Shown: positions 43,779 to 54,754 of the stretch, in pieces
Layout of the letters: every line of letters begins with the position of its first letter
Position numbering within the stretch: position 1 is the first letter of the stretch
Source of the DNA: Zygnema cylindricum
Taxonomy: Eukaryota > Streptophyta > Zygnematophyceae > Zygnematales > Zygnemataceae
Assembly (NCBI GenBank): GCA_037447655.1
Contig: JBBHKE010000114.1
Span: 124,001 to 188,000 of the forward strand
Direction of reading: 5' to 3'
DNA: 64,000 nt
Notes under the pieces: model-generated
Seen by the model: only the letters and a program-made list of their open reading frames with translations
Told to the model about the DNA's origin: nothing
Database searches by the model: none
Translations under genes and position numbers: made by a program

Positions 43779-45425
43779 ATGCCTTCCATACCGGCGTCCG
43801 ATTTTGAAGGGGGAAGAAGAAGTAGTAAACGACTTCAAGAAAGACAAGTAAATAACCAACTCACAAAGATGTCTCACCCAGATAAACCTCAAACATACTT
43901 AGAGGCTATAAACACTCCAGAAAGTAGCCGGTGGATCACAGCTATAAATGAAGAAATGGCCTCTATCATGGAAGCCAATACATGGGAGTTGGTAGATTGT
44001 CCACCGGACCGAAAACCGATCGGATGTAAGTGGGTGTTTAAACTTAAATTAAACCCGGATAATACCATTGAGAGGTACAAAGCTAGGTTAGTTGCAAAAG
44101 GTTATACACAGAAAGAGGGGATAGACTACGAAGAAACCTTTGCACCTGTAGTCAGATTTCCTTCTGTTATAATCCTTTTAAGTATAGCCGCAGCGGAGGA
44201 TATAGAAATCCACCAGATGGATATTAAAACTGCCTTTTTGCACGGAGAGTTGGAAGAAGAAATTTACATGAGGCAACCGGAAGGATTCGTGGAAAGTGGG
44301 GAAGAAAACAAAGTTTGCAAACTGATAAAATCACTCTATGGGCTTAAGCAAGCCCCGCGACAGTGGAATATAAAGCTCGACGAATTTCTGACCGGTTTGG
44401 GGTATATCAGAATTAGTTCAGATCACTCTATATATTTATTTGAGGATGAGAATGGAGTGATATTTATTGCTATTTATGTGGATGATTTGTTGGTCTTAAA
44501 CAAGTCCTTAGATAAAATTAACAAACTAAAACGGGATCTTAGAAGCAGTTTTGATATGAAAGATCTTGGCGAAGCAAAATACATTTTGGGAATTCAGATG
44601 GAGAGAGATAGAGAGAATAGAATTATAAGACTCACTCAAAAAGAAGCAATCGGTAATATGCTAGAATAATTTCAAATGGAGAAAGCAAACGGATGTACTA
44701 CTCCCATGGATTTGAAGAAAGTGAGTGAGGGGAGTGAAGAGGGAGGAATATTCATCATTAATGATGAGATGGACGAGATAGAAAGAAAATTTATGGAAAA
44801 TATCCCTTATCGGCAAATTGTAGGCAGTTTAATTTATTTTATGAACTGTACCCGTCCGGATATAGCTGCAGCTGTAGGTGTCCTTAGTAGAAATCAAAAT
44901 GAACCAAGAAAGAGAGATTAGGAGGCTGCCAAAAGGGTGATGAGGTATCTTGTGGGGACAAGGGAATTATGGTTGCATTTGGGAGGGGAGCACACTGACA
45001 TCACCACCTGGAGTGATGCCAGTTATGGAGATGTCCCTTTAAGGAGGTGTACGACTGGATATGTGTTGCAAATTGGATCTGGTGCATGTTGTTGGAGTAG
45101 CAAGCAACAAAAAGTAGTTGCTCAGTCCACTATGGAGGTTGAATATATGGCTTCCTGTGCTGCCACCAAAGAATTAATGTGGGTTAAATCTCTTCTTGAA
45201 GAACTTGGGTTCATGAAGTCTGGAACTCAAAATGTTTTTTGTGATAATCAAGCTGCTATCTCGATTGCAGCTAATCCGAAACATCACTTCAAAGCTAAGC
45301 ATATGGATATTAGACTAAGCTTTGTCAAAGAGAAGGTAGAAAATAAAATTATTAAACTGGTTCATAAAACTGATAGAGAAATGATTGCAAACATGATGAC
45401 AAAGCAGTGCCTTCCCCTAAGTTGA
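43779..45425 (+). pseudogene. B copy 1 reverse transcriptase and RNase H
   Basis: Linker FEGGRRSSKRLQ, entry [68 protein letters not shown], catalytic [13 protein letters not shown] and [14 protein letters not shown] at 44667-44669. It continues MEKANGCTTPMDLKK and IPYRQIVGSLIYFMNC to a TAG at 44919-44921, then RNase H TTWSDASYGDVP, CCWSSKQQKVVAQST and VFCDNQAAISIAANP, with frame loss after MMTKQ near 45410. Both stops are shared with copy 2. Confidence 0.92.
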
Positions 45426-45483
45426 TTTATTGCAGAGAAAAACTGTGGATTAAAATTGAAAAGTGACTAGGAATTAAAGGGAG

Positions 45484-46375
45484 TGTTGAAAAGAGGTAAT
45501 TAATAGTTCACTTCCCTATTTTAGTTTCGTTTTAAAGAAAGAGAGTAAGGATCAAAGGTGCGCCATGGCTGCCGCCATATTTAGAAAGTGGCAGTTTTTG
45601 TAGTTAAGGGTATTTTGGCTTAAATGATGCTTAGGTCTAGATTTGAACCTGTGACCTCTAGATTCTATATAGCTTATCGCCTTAACCATTAAGACGTTAC
45701 AAAACGATACACTTTACGGGTTTCACAAATATATAAACATTAACGAAACAGCTAATTAACAGCAGACTAACCAAAAGGAGCAATTTCTGCATGTACGCGA
45801 ATCTGAACCGTGTAAAATATGTTTTGATCGGACGGCCGGCATTATAGCCGCCACGCGAAGTGAGCTTTTTGGCGGCATACGGATATAGCGTCACGCGGTG
45901 CCACGTGGCGCCACATTATTTGATACCGGAGAAGATGGGAGGAGGAACCATGGCTTCCGATATGACATGTGCCACCTTGTAGACCTTGTCGTACAATGGT
46001 CGTACAATAAGTACATCGCCCATTGTATCTTCTTGTACTTTATAGTGTTCCTATTGGACTAGGGTTTAATAGTAGGTAGTCGTGAGTAGGCAGACCGAGA
46101 CTTAGTAATATTTAGGTACCTCTCTCTCTAAGAGAGCTTGTAACTATAAAGGTCATCTTTGACCAGCCATAACTTACTGCTCAGGTGAGCAAATTCAGTG
46201 ATTCTTTTTGCGTTTGACTTAGAGGGAGTCTTGTCCTCACAGGGGTGAGAGTGGTCAGAATATTTGTGTGCCTGGGCGGCGCTTATTCAGCGGGAAAGTA
46301 GAAGGGGCAAATATTATCCTAGAGGCTTTACATAGGCTGCTCATTCTGTATGTCAATAGAGACCACATAATTTCA
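45484..46375 (+). repeat. Family B LTR 2 (shared between the two internal regions)
   Basis: 892 bp. It serves as 3' LTR of copy 1 and 5' LTR of copy 2. It has a 1-bp difference in the third hairpin region (GACTTAGAGGGAGTC). Confidence 0.95.
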
Positions 46376-46390
46376 GGTTATGGGCCCACC
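46376..46390 (+). promoter_or_regulatory. Primer-binding site, B copy 2
   Basis: GGTTATGGGCCCACC, with gag ATG at 46380-46382. Confidence 0.85.
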
Positions 46391-47850
46391 CTCTAGGGTG
46401 CCCATATTTGATAGATCAGACTTTCTTTATTGGGAAATGATGATGGAGGGAGAACTATTTGAGAAGCATCTATGGGGCATAGTGTTTGGACAAATTCGAT
46501 GCCCACATCCATTTTGGTTTGGAGCGACACATTTTTCTGGCACCTCCGCCTCTACAGTTGGTAGAACAGCTGCCACCATCACCAAGGATGAAGATGAGGA
46601 AGGAGAAGAGATTGTCATGGAAGGAGAAAAAGAAGGAGTTGCAACTCAAGTAACACCATTGCCGAAGGCGATACCGGCAGCAGCACCACCAGCAACAACA
46701 ACAAGGGTTCAGACCGCAAGATCAGAGTATGAAAGGTGGAACTACAAAGACAAGGTTGCTAAGCTCTTAATTCTTAAAAGTGTAGCAAAGGGCATTGCCA
46801 TTCCCCTTATGCATGTCAAATCTTCATCTCAGATTTGGATATCACTAGTTAACAAATATAAGAGTGGATCATTGCAGCAGCAACAGTTGGCAGAAAATAA
46901 GATTGCAGCTTATACTTATAAAGGAGGAAGCATGGATAATTATTGCAATGATTTAGGAGCATTGTTTGGAGAGTAAGAGAGTGCAGGTAACTCATGGTAT
47001 GAGAGACAAAGAGTGAACATATTAATGATGAAACTACCTGAAGAGTATGAGAATATCATTAACCGATTGCAGGACATAGGAGATAGCAATTGGAATTGGG
47101 ATGACACTGTGGGAATGATTTTAGTGAAAGAAAGCACCATACAGCTTAGGAGAGGGAGTCCAAGTGTTCAAGCATTGTCTGCAGGATCTGATTGGCGGAA
47201 GCGTGATGAGGAGAGAGGGAAAGATCCCTATCGAAAATTTGGTGGAAGAGGACAAGGAGGTGGCAGATTTGATAGACAGGGGAGAGGAACTTCTCGAGGA
47301 GGATTATGTCACTTCTGCAAGAAACCGGGACACTATATGGCAGATTGTGTCAGACTTGCAGATCTTCGACTGAAAGATAGTAAAGGAACCTCAAAGAACG
47401 GAGGAAAGAAAAAGGCTTTCCTGACTCAAGTTATTGATGAGGAAGTGGAACAAAAAACTGAACCTGAAGAGGAGCTTGAGGAGCTTCTCCTTAATCCGAA
47501 AAACACTGAAAAACATGTTGACATTCCACGGAGACAAAAGTGTGCTTTCGGAGGAAAGAGGGATCCACCCGAGGATGGGTGGATCATAGACTCAGGGGCT
47601 TTAATGCATATGTGCAAAGATAAGCGGTGGTTCACTAAACTGAGAAAGATCCCAACAGTTGAGATAGAATACGGAGATGGTAGAGTAGAAACCACAAGTC
47701 TTGTTGGAACTGTTGACTTGAAGGTTCTAGTTGATAGAAAGGCCTCAATTGTAACACTCTCAGACGTTCTTTACATTCCACAACTTAGCAAGAACCTAGT
47801 CTCAACAGCTGTCCTAGATGAAAAGGAGTTTGAAACAGGAACTAGGAAAG
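46380..47850 (+). pseudogene. B copy 2 gag and protease
   Basis: Gag is open from the ATG inside the primer site (MGPPSRVPIFDRSDFLYWE, MMMEGELFEKHLWGIV) for 198 codons to the shared TAA at 46974-46976. It then resumes MNILMMKLPEEYENI with an intact CCHC knuckle CHFCKKPGHYMADC and protease WIIDSGALMHMCKD. The shared frameshift near 47849 follows. It lacks the early deletion of copy 1, so it is the better-preserved gag. Confidence 0.9.
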
Positions 47851-49098
47851 GATCTTCACAGCAAGCTTTGATAATGAGGTTTATTTCATTGCTCAGAAGG
47901 GCAGTCAAGGAATGTTCAGAATTGTATTTTGCAATGAAAAGAGTGTTCTCTACTCGTGTGCTAGTGAGATGATGCTTTGGCATAAAAGGTTGGGGTATGT
48001 GCATCTAGATAGATTAAAGAAAATGAAAAAAAATGGAATAGTGGAGGGTATTACTTTTGAAGATGATGAGACCTTTGATGATTGTAGTGGATGTGCCCAA
48101 GGAAAGATTCGTAGACTTCCATTTCCAAAGGCAACCACATTTAGGAGAGAGAAAGTATTAGATCTAGTTCACACTGATGTTTGGGGACCTGCTAGGTATG
48201 CTTCACATGGGGGGAAGATGTTGGATGTTAACTATCACAAATGATTGGTCTAGATACACGAAGGTATACTTTCTCAGACATAAGTCAGAGGTATTAAGAT
48301 GTTTCAAAGAGTATAAAGTATGGAGCGAAAAGCTACATAAAACCTCAATAAAAGAGATAAGAAGTGATAATGGGAAAGAATACACCTCAAGGGATTTTGA
48401 AGAATATCTTAAAGAAGAAGGAATTCATCATGAGAAAACTGTTCCCTATAATCCACAACAAAATGGAGTAGCAGAAAGAGTGAATAGAAATTTAGGAGAT
48501 ATGTCCAGAAGTATGTTAAGTGACAAGAGGATAGGGCTCCAGTTTTGGGCTGAGTCTATGAACTATGCTAATTTCATTAAAAATAGAGTCTTAACTTCAG
48601 CAAATAAGGAGGAAACTCCGTATGAGAGGTGGACGGGAAGAAAGCCTGATTTGTCTAGTTTGAGAGTGTTCGGAAGTCAAGTTTATAGTTTGGATTCCGA
48701 TAAGACTAAATGGAAGTTAGAGGGAAGAGGGAAACTAGAATATCTTGTAGGATATGATGAGAGCACAAAAGGATACCGGGTGTATGACTTGAAAAAGAGA
48801 GATATAATTTTGGTAAAACACATAGTGGTGATGAATGAAGTGAAGTCCATTGATCCATTCAAATATAATAAGGAAGTCAAAATCAGATTTGAAACGGATC
48901 AGTTTTCTGACTTTGACTTTGAAAATGAAGAGAGGGAAGAGGGAGAAAAAGAAAAATCTGCAGATCTACCAAAGGAGAAGGAGGAAAGGACAACATCCGA
49001 GGCAACGCCACAATACGAAGTGTAAACCGATGAGGAACTTTATAAGACACCGGAATCGGAAGATAGGGAAGCTGAAAATCTCCCAAAACGAAACCCAA
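47851..49098 (+). pseudogene. B copy 2 integrase and linker
   Basis: The same finger and core as copy 1 with the shared insertion near 48225. From 48177 a 282-codon frame is open: LTITNDWSRYTKVYF, RSDNGKEYTSRDF, NPQQNGVAERVNRN, ERWTGRKPDLSSLRVFG, KWKLEGRGKLEYLVGY and GYRVYDLKKRD, to the shared TAA at 49023-49025. Confidence 0.9.
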
Positions 49099-49100
49099 GG

Positions 49101-50748
49101 ATGCCTTCCATACCGGCGTCCGATTTTGAAGGGGGAAGAAGAAGTAGTAAACGACTTCAAGAAAGACAAGTAAATAACCAACTCACAAAGATGTCTCACC
49201 CAGATGAACCTGAAACATACTTAGAGGCTATAAACACTCCAGAAAGTAGCCGGTGGATCACAGCTATAAATGAAGAAATGGCCTCTATCATGGAAGCCAA
49301 TACATGGGAGTTGGTAGATTGTCCACCGGACCGAAAAACCGATTGGATGTAAGTGGGTGTTTAAACTTAAATTAAACCCGGATAATACCATTGAGAGGTA
49401 CAAAGCTAGGTTAGTTGCAAAAGGTTATACACAGAAAGAGGGGATAGACTACGAAGAAACCTTTGCACCTGTAGTCAGATTTCCTTCTGTTATAATCCTT
49501 TTAAGTATAGCAGCAGCGGAGGATATAGAAATCCACCAGATGGATATTAAAACTGCCTTTTTGCACGGAGAGTTGGAAGAAGAAATTTACATGAGGCAAC
49601 CGGAAGGATTCGTGGAAAGTGGGGAAGAAAACAAAGTTTGCAAACTGATAAAATCACTCTATGGGCTTAAGCAAGCCCCGCGACAGTGGAATATAAAGCT
49701 CGACGAATTTCTGACCGGTTTGGGGTATATCAGAATTAGTTCAGATCACTCTATATATTTATTTGAGGATGAGAATGGAGTGATATTTATTGCTATTTAT
49801 GTGGATGATTTGTTGGTCTTAAACAAGTCCTTAGATAAAATTAACAAACTAAAACGGGATCTTGGAAGCAGTTTTGATATGAAAGATCTTGGCGAAGCAA
49901 AATACATTTTGGGAATTCAGATGGAGAGAGATAGAGGGAATAGAATTATAAGACTCACTCAAAAAGAAGCAATCGGTAATATGCTAGAATAATTTCAAAT
50001 GGAGAAAGCAAACGGATGTACTACTCCCATGGATTTGAAGAAAGTGAGTGAGGGGAGTGAAGAGGGAGGAATATTCATCATTAATGATGAGATGGACGAG
50101 ATAGAAAGAAAATTTATGGAAAATATCCCTTATCGGCAAATTGTAGGCAGTTTAATTTATTTTATAAACTGTACCCGTCCGGATATAGCTGCAGCTGTAG
50201 GTGTCCTTAGTAGAAATCTAAATGAACCAAGAAAGAGAGATTAGGAGGCTACCAAAAGGGTGATGAGGTATCTTGTGGGGACAAGGGAATTATGGTTGCA
50301 TTTGGGAGGGGAGCACACTGACATCACCACCTGGAGTGATGCCAGTTATGGAGATGTCCCTTTAAGGAGGTGTACGACTGGATATGTGTTGCAAATTGGA
50401 TCTGGTGCATGTTGTTGGAGTAGCAAGCAACAAAAAGTAGTTGCTCAGTCCACTATGGAGGCTGAATACATGGCTTCCTGTGTTGCCACCAAAGAATTAA
50501 TGTGGGTTAAATCTCTTCTTGAAGAACTTGGGTTCATGAAGTCTGGAACTCAAAATGTTTTTTGTGATAATCAAGCTGCTATCTCGATTGCAGCTAATCC
50601 GAAACATCACTTCAAAGCTAAACATATGGATATTAGACTAAGCTTTGTCAAAGAGAAGGTAGAAAATAAAATTATTAAACTGGTTCATAAAACTGATAGA
50701 GAAATGATTGCAGACATGATGACAAAGCAGTACCTTCCCCTAAGTTGA
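49101..50748 (+). pseudogene. B copy 2 reverse transcriptase and RNase H
   Basis: A private 1-bp insertion near 49337 (GACCGAAAAACC) shifts the frame in the RT fingers; the frame resumes at 49357 [18 protein letters not shown]. Catalytic [13 protein letters not shown], shared TAA at 49990-49992 and shared TAG at 50242-50244. RNase H TTWSDASYGDVP, CCWSSKQQKVVAQST, VFCDNQAAISIAANP and IADMMTKQ, then the frame is lost as in copy 1. Confidence 0.92.
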
Positions 50749-50805
50749 TTTATTGCAGAGAAAACTGTGGATTAAAATTGAAAAGTGACTAGGAATTAAG
50801 GGGAG

Positions 50806-51698
50806 TGTTGAAAAGAGGTAATTAATAGTTCACTTCTCTGTTTTAGTTTCGTTTTAAAGAAAGAGAGTAAGGATCAAAGGCGCGCCATGGCTGCCGCCAT
50901 ATTTAGAAAGTGGCAGTTTTTGTAGTTAAGGGTATTTTGGCTTAAATGATGCTTAGGTCTAGATTTGAACCTGTGACCTCTAGATTCTATATAGCTTATC
51001 GCCTTAACCATTAAGACGTTACAAAACGATACACTTTACGGGTTTCACAAATATATCTAAACATTAACGAAACAGCTAATTAACAGCAGACTAACCAAAA
51101 GGAGCAATTTCTGCATGTACGCGAATCTGAACCGTGTAAAATATGTTTTGATCGGACGGCCGGCATTATAGCCGCCACGCGAAGTGAGCTTTTTGGCGGC
51201 ATACGGATATAGCGTCACGCGGTGCCACGTGGCGCCACATTATTTGATACCGGAGAAGATGGGAGGAGGAACCATGGCTTCTGATATGACATGTGTCACC
51301 TTGTAGACCTTGTCGTACAATGGTCGTACAATAAGTACATCGCCCATTGTACCTTCTTGTACTTTATAGTGTTCCTATTGGACTAGGGTTTAATAGTAGG
51401 TAGTCGTGAGTAGGCAGACCGAGACTTAGTAATATTTAGGTACCTCTCTCTCTAAGAGAGCTTGTAACTATAAAGGTCATCTTTGACCAGCCATAACTTA
51501 CTGCTCAAGTGAGCAAATTCAGTGATTCTTTTTGCGTTTGACTCAGGGGAGTCTTGTCCTCACAGGGGTGAGAGTGGTCAGAATATTTGTGTGCATGGGC
51601 AGCGCTTTTTCAGCGGGAAAGTAGAAGGGGCAAATATTATCCTAGAGGCTTTACATAGGCTGCTCATTCTGTGGGTCAATAGAGACCACATAATTTCA
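50806..51698 (+). repeat. Family B LTR 3
   Basis: 893 bp, TGTTGAAAAGAGG to ATAATTTCA. It is followed by CGGGT, the right target duplication, and then by family D integrase sequence. Confidence 0.95.
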
Positions 51699-51703
51699 CG
51701 GGT

Positions 51704-52200
51704 ATTTTGTTAGGATATGATGATCACTCAAAAGGTTATCGAGTCTTTGTGTTTGAGAGGCAGAAAATAGTTGTAGCACGGAATATTATTGTAAAGGATG
51801 AGCTTGACTTCGTCGATTTATTTAAAATGACACAACAGCTAAAGCAGCAAATTGTACAAAAATATGTCATTCTAGATTGCTCGCAGGAAATTGTACCATA
51901 GATGCCAAATTTTCCGGTAGTGACTCCGGAGTCAGACTCTCTCCAATTTACTCAACAAGTTCAGTTCCAAAAGGACCAAGAGCGGTCAATCCACACAGAT
52001 CGCAACCAGCGCAATCAGCGTAGTGCGGCATCTGACGATATCAACCTCAGAATTTCCAGGGGGAAGAATATCCAGCAGTCGCCTGCAAGGAAGTTCTCAC
52101 TTTGCCTACTCGGTAGCCTCAGGGGAGCCTTTGACCATTCAGGAGGCCTTCTCATCACGAGAACGGAATCACTGGATCGAGGCAGCAAACGACGAAATGA
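51704..52200 (+). pseudogene. Family D integrase C-terminus and linker (after the B array)
   Basis: LLGYDDHSKGYRVFVFERQK and VARNIIVKDELDFVDLF resume the integrase exactly where it stopped at 40158. A stop at about 51899 and frame changes follow. Linker SSRLQGSSHFAYS and ASGEPLTIQEAFSSRERNHW lead to the RT. Confidence 0.88.
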
Positions 52201-53703
52201 AGTCCATCATGGAGGCTCAAACATGGGAGCTTGTGGACCTTCCTCCGGATCGAAAAGCTATCGGCAGCAAATGGGTATTTCAAGGTGAAGTTAAATCCCG
52301 ATAATACCATTGAACGTTATAAGGCCAGACTTGTGGCAAAAGGGTATAATCAAAAGGAAGGAATCGATTTTGAAAAAACATTTTCTCCGGTTGTAAGATT
52401 TCCGACAGTTAGGATTTTGCTCTCCCTAGCTGCTATAGAAGATATGGAAATACATCAGATGGATGTAAAGACAGCCTTTTTGCATAGAGAACTAGAAGAG
52501 ACTTTTTACATGCAGCGGCCTGAAAAGTATGTAGAACCAGGAAAAGAGCATTTAGTATGCAAGTTGCTAAAATCTCTGTACGGCTTAAAACTGGCCCCTA
52601 AACAGTGGAATCTAAAGCTTGATGAATTCTTGACTAGCCTACGATTTCACAGGATAAGTTTTGATCACTCTGTCTACGTTCTAAAAGGTGAAAATGGGAT
52701 CGTGTATATAACAGTGTATGTAGATGATTTATTATTAATTAGCAAATCAATGGCTGAAATCAACAAAATCAAAACTGCTCTAAACTCACGGTTCGAGATG
52801 AAAGACCTCAGTGAGGCAAAATATATTTTGGGTATCCAGGTAAAGAGGGACAGAAGTAAGAAAGTAATAAAATTGACTCAAAACGAGGCTATTCGGAACA
52901 TGTTAGATGAGTATGGAATGCGGGGGGCAAAAGGATGTCTAACTCCAATGGAGTTTCGGCAAAAATTAGAGGGAGAAGAGACAGAACCAGGTCTCATTGT
53001 TAGTGAGTATTTAGAATCAGGGGAGAACAATTCTATGACACAAATACCTTACAGACAAATAGTGGGAAGCTTAATATATTTCATGAATTGTACTCGTCCT
53101 AACATTGCTGTAGCAGTCAGGGTATTGAGCAGGAGTTTAGAGAATCCGAGAAAATCTGACTTTGAGTAAGCAAGGAGAGTCTTTAGATATTTGGCGGGAA
53201 CCAAAGACCTCAAACTCACACTACACAGAGGAGAAGTAAAATTGCAAATGTGGAGTGATGCAAGCTATGGCGATATGCCAAGCCGGAAATCCACCACGGG
53301 ATTCGTTGTACAAGTTAAGAACGGTACTTGCTGTTGGAGCAGCAAACTTCAAAAGGTGACAGCACAGTCGACAATGGAGTCAGATTATATGGCAGCAAGC
53401 TCGGCCCTCAAAGAACTCTTATGGGTAAAATCCATGTTACAAGAACTAGGATACATGCAAGTTGGTCCACAAGTGATCTCGTGTGATAACCAGGCTGCCA
53501 TTGCCATTGCTTCTAACCCGAGTCATCACTTCAAAAGCAAGCACATGGATGTACAATTACACTTTGTAAGAGAAAAAGTGTTCTCTAGAGTGATTAAATT
53601 ATGTTATTTACCAGATGCAAAAATGATTACTGATATGCTCACTAAAGCTCTTCTTGCTCCTAACCTGAAGTATTGTAGGGACGCAGTGGGATTAAGTGAA
53701 TAG
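52201..53703 (+). pseudogene. Family D reverse transcriptase and RNase H (plus strand)
   Basis: Entry TWELVDLPPDRKAIGSKWVF, a shift near 52282, then a long frame: [59 protein letters not shown], catalytic TVYVDDLLLISKS (about 52715-52750), LGIQVKRDRSKK and IPYRQIVGSLIYFMNC. A stop at 53167 precedes RNase H: QMWSDASYGDMPSRKSTTG, CCWSSKLQKVTAQST, VISCDNQAAIAIASNPSHHF and MITDMLTKALLAP, ending GLSE. A spacer and the tract CTTTAGGGGAG (53853-53863) precede the LTR. Confidence 0.92.
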
Positions 53704-53863
53704 TTGAATTGCTGCACTCCTATACTACCACGCTGCGATAAGTCCACCATTGAGATGTAGTGGGACTGAGTGACTTGCTAATTGCTATATTGCTATGCTG
53801 CGATACTGCGCTAGTTTATCACCGCAGGTGCGCTAGTATACTGAGTCTAAAGCTTTAGGGGAG

Positions 53864-54594
53864 TGTTCTATTTTGGAAAGCTTTCAGAGCAACGCAGCAG
53901 CGCCACAACTATACAGACAAGGCAGCGCAGCTGCTATACAGCAGAGGAGCGCAGGAGCGCAGCAGCAGAGCAGCGCAGCAGCGAAGCTGCAACACAAACA
54001 GGACAACGCAACCACGATTATATTTGATATGGTCCGTACGGACAACGCAACGCCCGATATTCTTAATGTGATTCTGTACAGATAGAGCAACTGCGATAGA
54101 TACGATTCTAGTAAACTTAGTGAGCAACTCAGTGGTAACTTAGTGGGTAACTTAGTGGTAGCTTAGTGATAGCTCAGTGGTAGCTTAGTGATACCTTAGT
54201 GGTAGCTTGACAGATTAATGGTAGCTTGGTGGTTTGACGTACCTCCCAAGTACACTGGCATTGCTAGTTCAACACAAGTATAAGACTTAGGACTCAGAAC
54301 ATATTATGTATCCAGACTTCTAAGTAGTAACACTGCTGACAGTTTTTGGGAAACTTCTGAATATTATATCTTGAGTGTTGTTGGGTCAATTGTGCTGAAA
54401 CTTTGGGAGTTGTCATTGTTTATGCTACTCTATATTATCATAGAGTTTTGTGAGGTTTGGATGCTTGTATAAGAATTGGTGAGCACTTAAGAACAGCTGT
54501 TTGGTAGGATTCTTGATTGCTTCTGAGAGTGTATCATGTCTACTTCTACTACTACTGCTGCTCCTCCACCTGCACCGGTGGTTGTAGAGCAACA
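53864..54594 (+). repeat. Family D 3' LTR
   Basis: 731 bp, TGTTCTATTTTGG to GAGCAACA. GCAGC-rich block 53886-53990, 11-bp repeat about 54109-54232, and Gag-start frame MSTSTTTAAPPPAPVVV (ATG at 54536). Confidence 0.93.
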
Positions 54595-54599
54595 AGCTC

Positions 54600-54739
54600 T
54601 TCTAAGGGGTGCACTTTGGTCAGTGTGTATTCTGTCAGGGTGTCAGCTATACTCACACAAAGACCAAGGGGTTGAGGTTATCCTACAGGCTATTGGTAAG
54701 GTGCCTGCTCTGAGTACCAATGGAGGTCTCAGAGTTGCA
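54600..54739 (+). repeat. Family A 5' LTR, right part
   Basis: Continues the LTR interrupted at 37342 (GGGTGCACTTTGGTCAGTG to AGAGTTGCA). It matches the last 140 bp of the 3' LTR at 59960-60103. Confidence 0.92.
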
Positions 54740-54754
54740 GATTATGGGCCCACC
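54740..54754 (+). promoter_or_regulatory. Primer-binding site of family A
   Basis: GATTATGGGCCCACC, one mismatch from the A' and B sites. ATG at 54744-54746 starts MGPPSRVPIF. Confidence 0.8.

Larger units (their letters stand above)
40164..51698 (+). mobile_element. Tandem family B copia array: three LTRs and two internal regions
   Basis: LTRs at 40164-41054, 45484-46375 and 50806-51698 (891-893 bp) alternate with internal regions 41055-45483 and 46376-50805, giving a 5.32-kb direct repeat. A single target duplication brackets the whole array (AGGGT at 40159-40163, CGGGT at 51699-51703, one base changed), so it entered family D as one unit. Both internal copies share at least six lesions and each has private ones. 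Unequal recombination between LTRs of sister copies is the simplest origin; assembly duplication should be excluded. Confidence 0.93.
37343..54594 (+). mobile_element. Family D copia element, plus strand, with nested B array
   Basis: 5' LTR 37343-38064 and 3' LTR 53864-54594, flanked by a perfect AGCTC duplication (37338-37342 and 54595-54599) inside the family A LTR. Internal order: gag, protease, integrase, then (after the B array at 40164-51698) the end of integrase, RT and RNase H. Without the array the element is about 5.7 kb. Stops in gag, an altered protease site and frameshifts show that it is dead. Confidence 0.95.
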
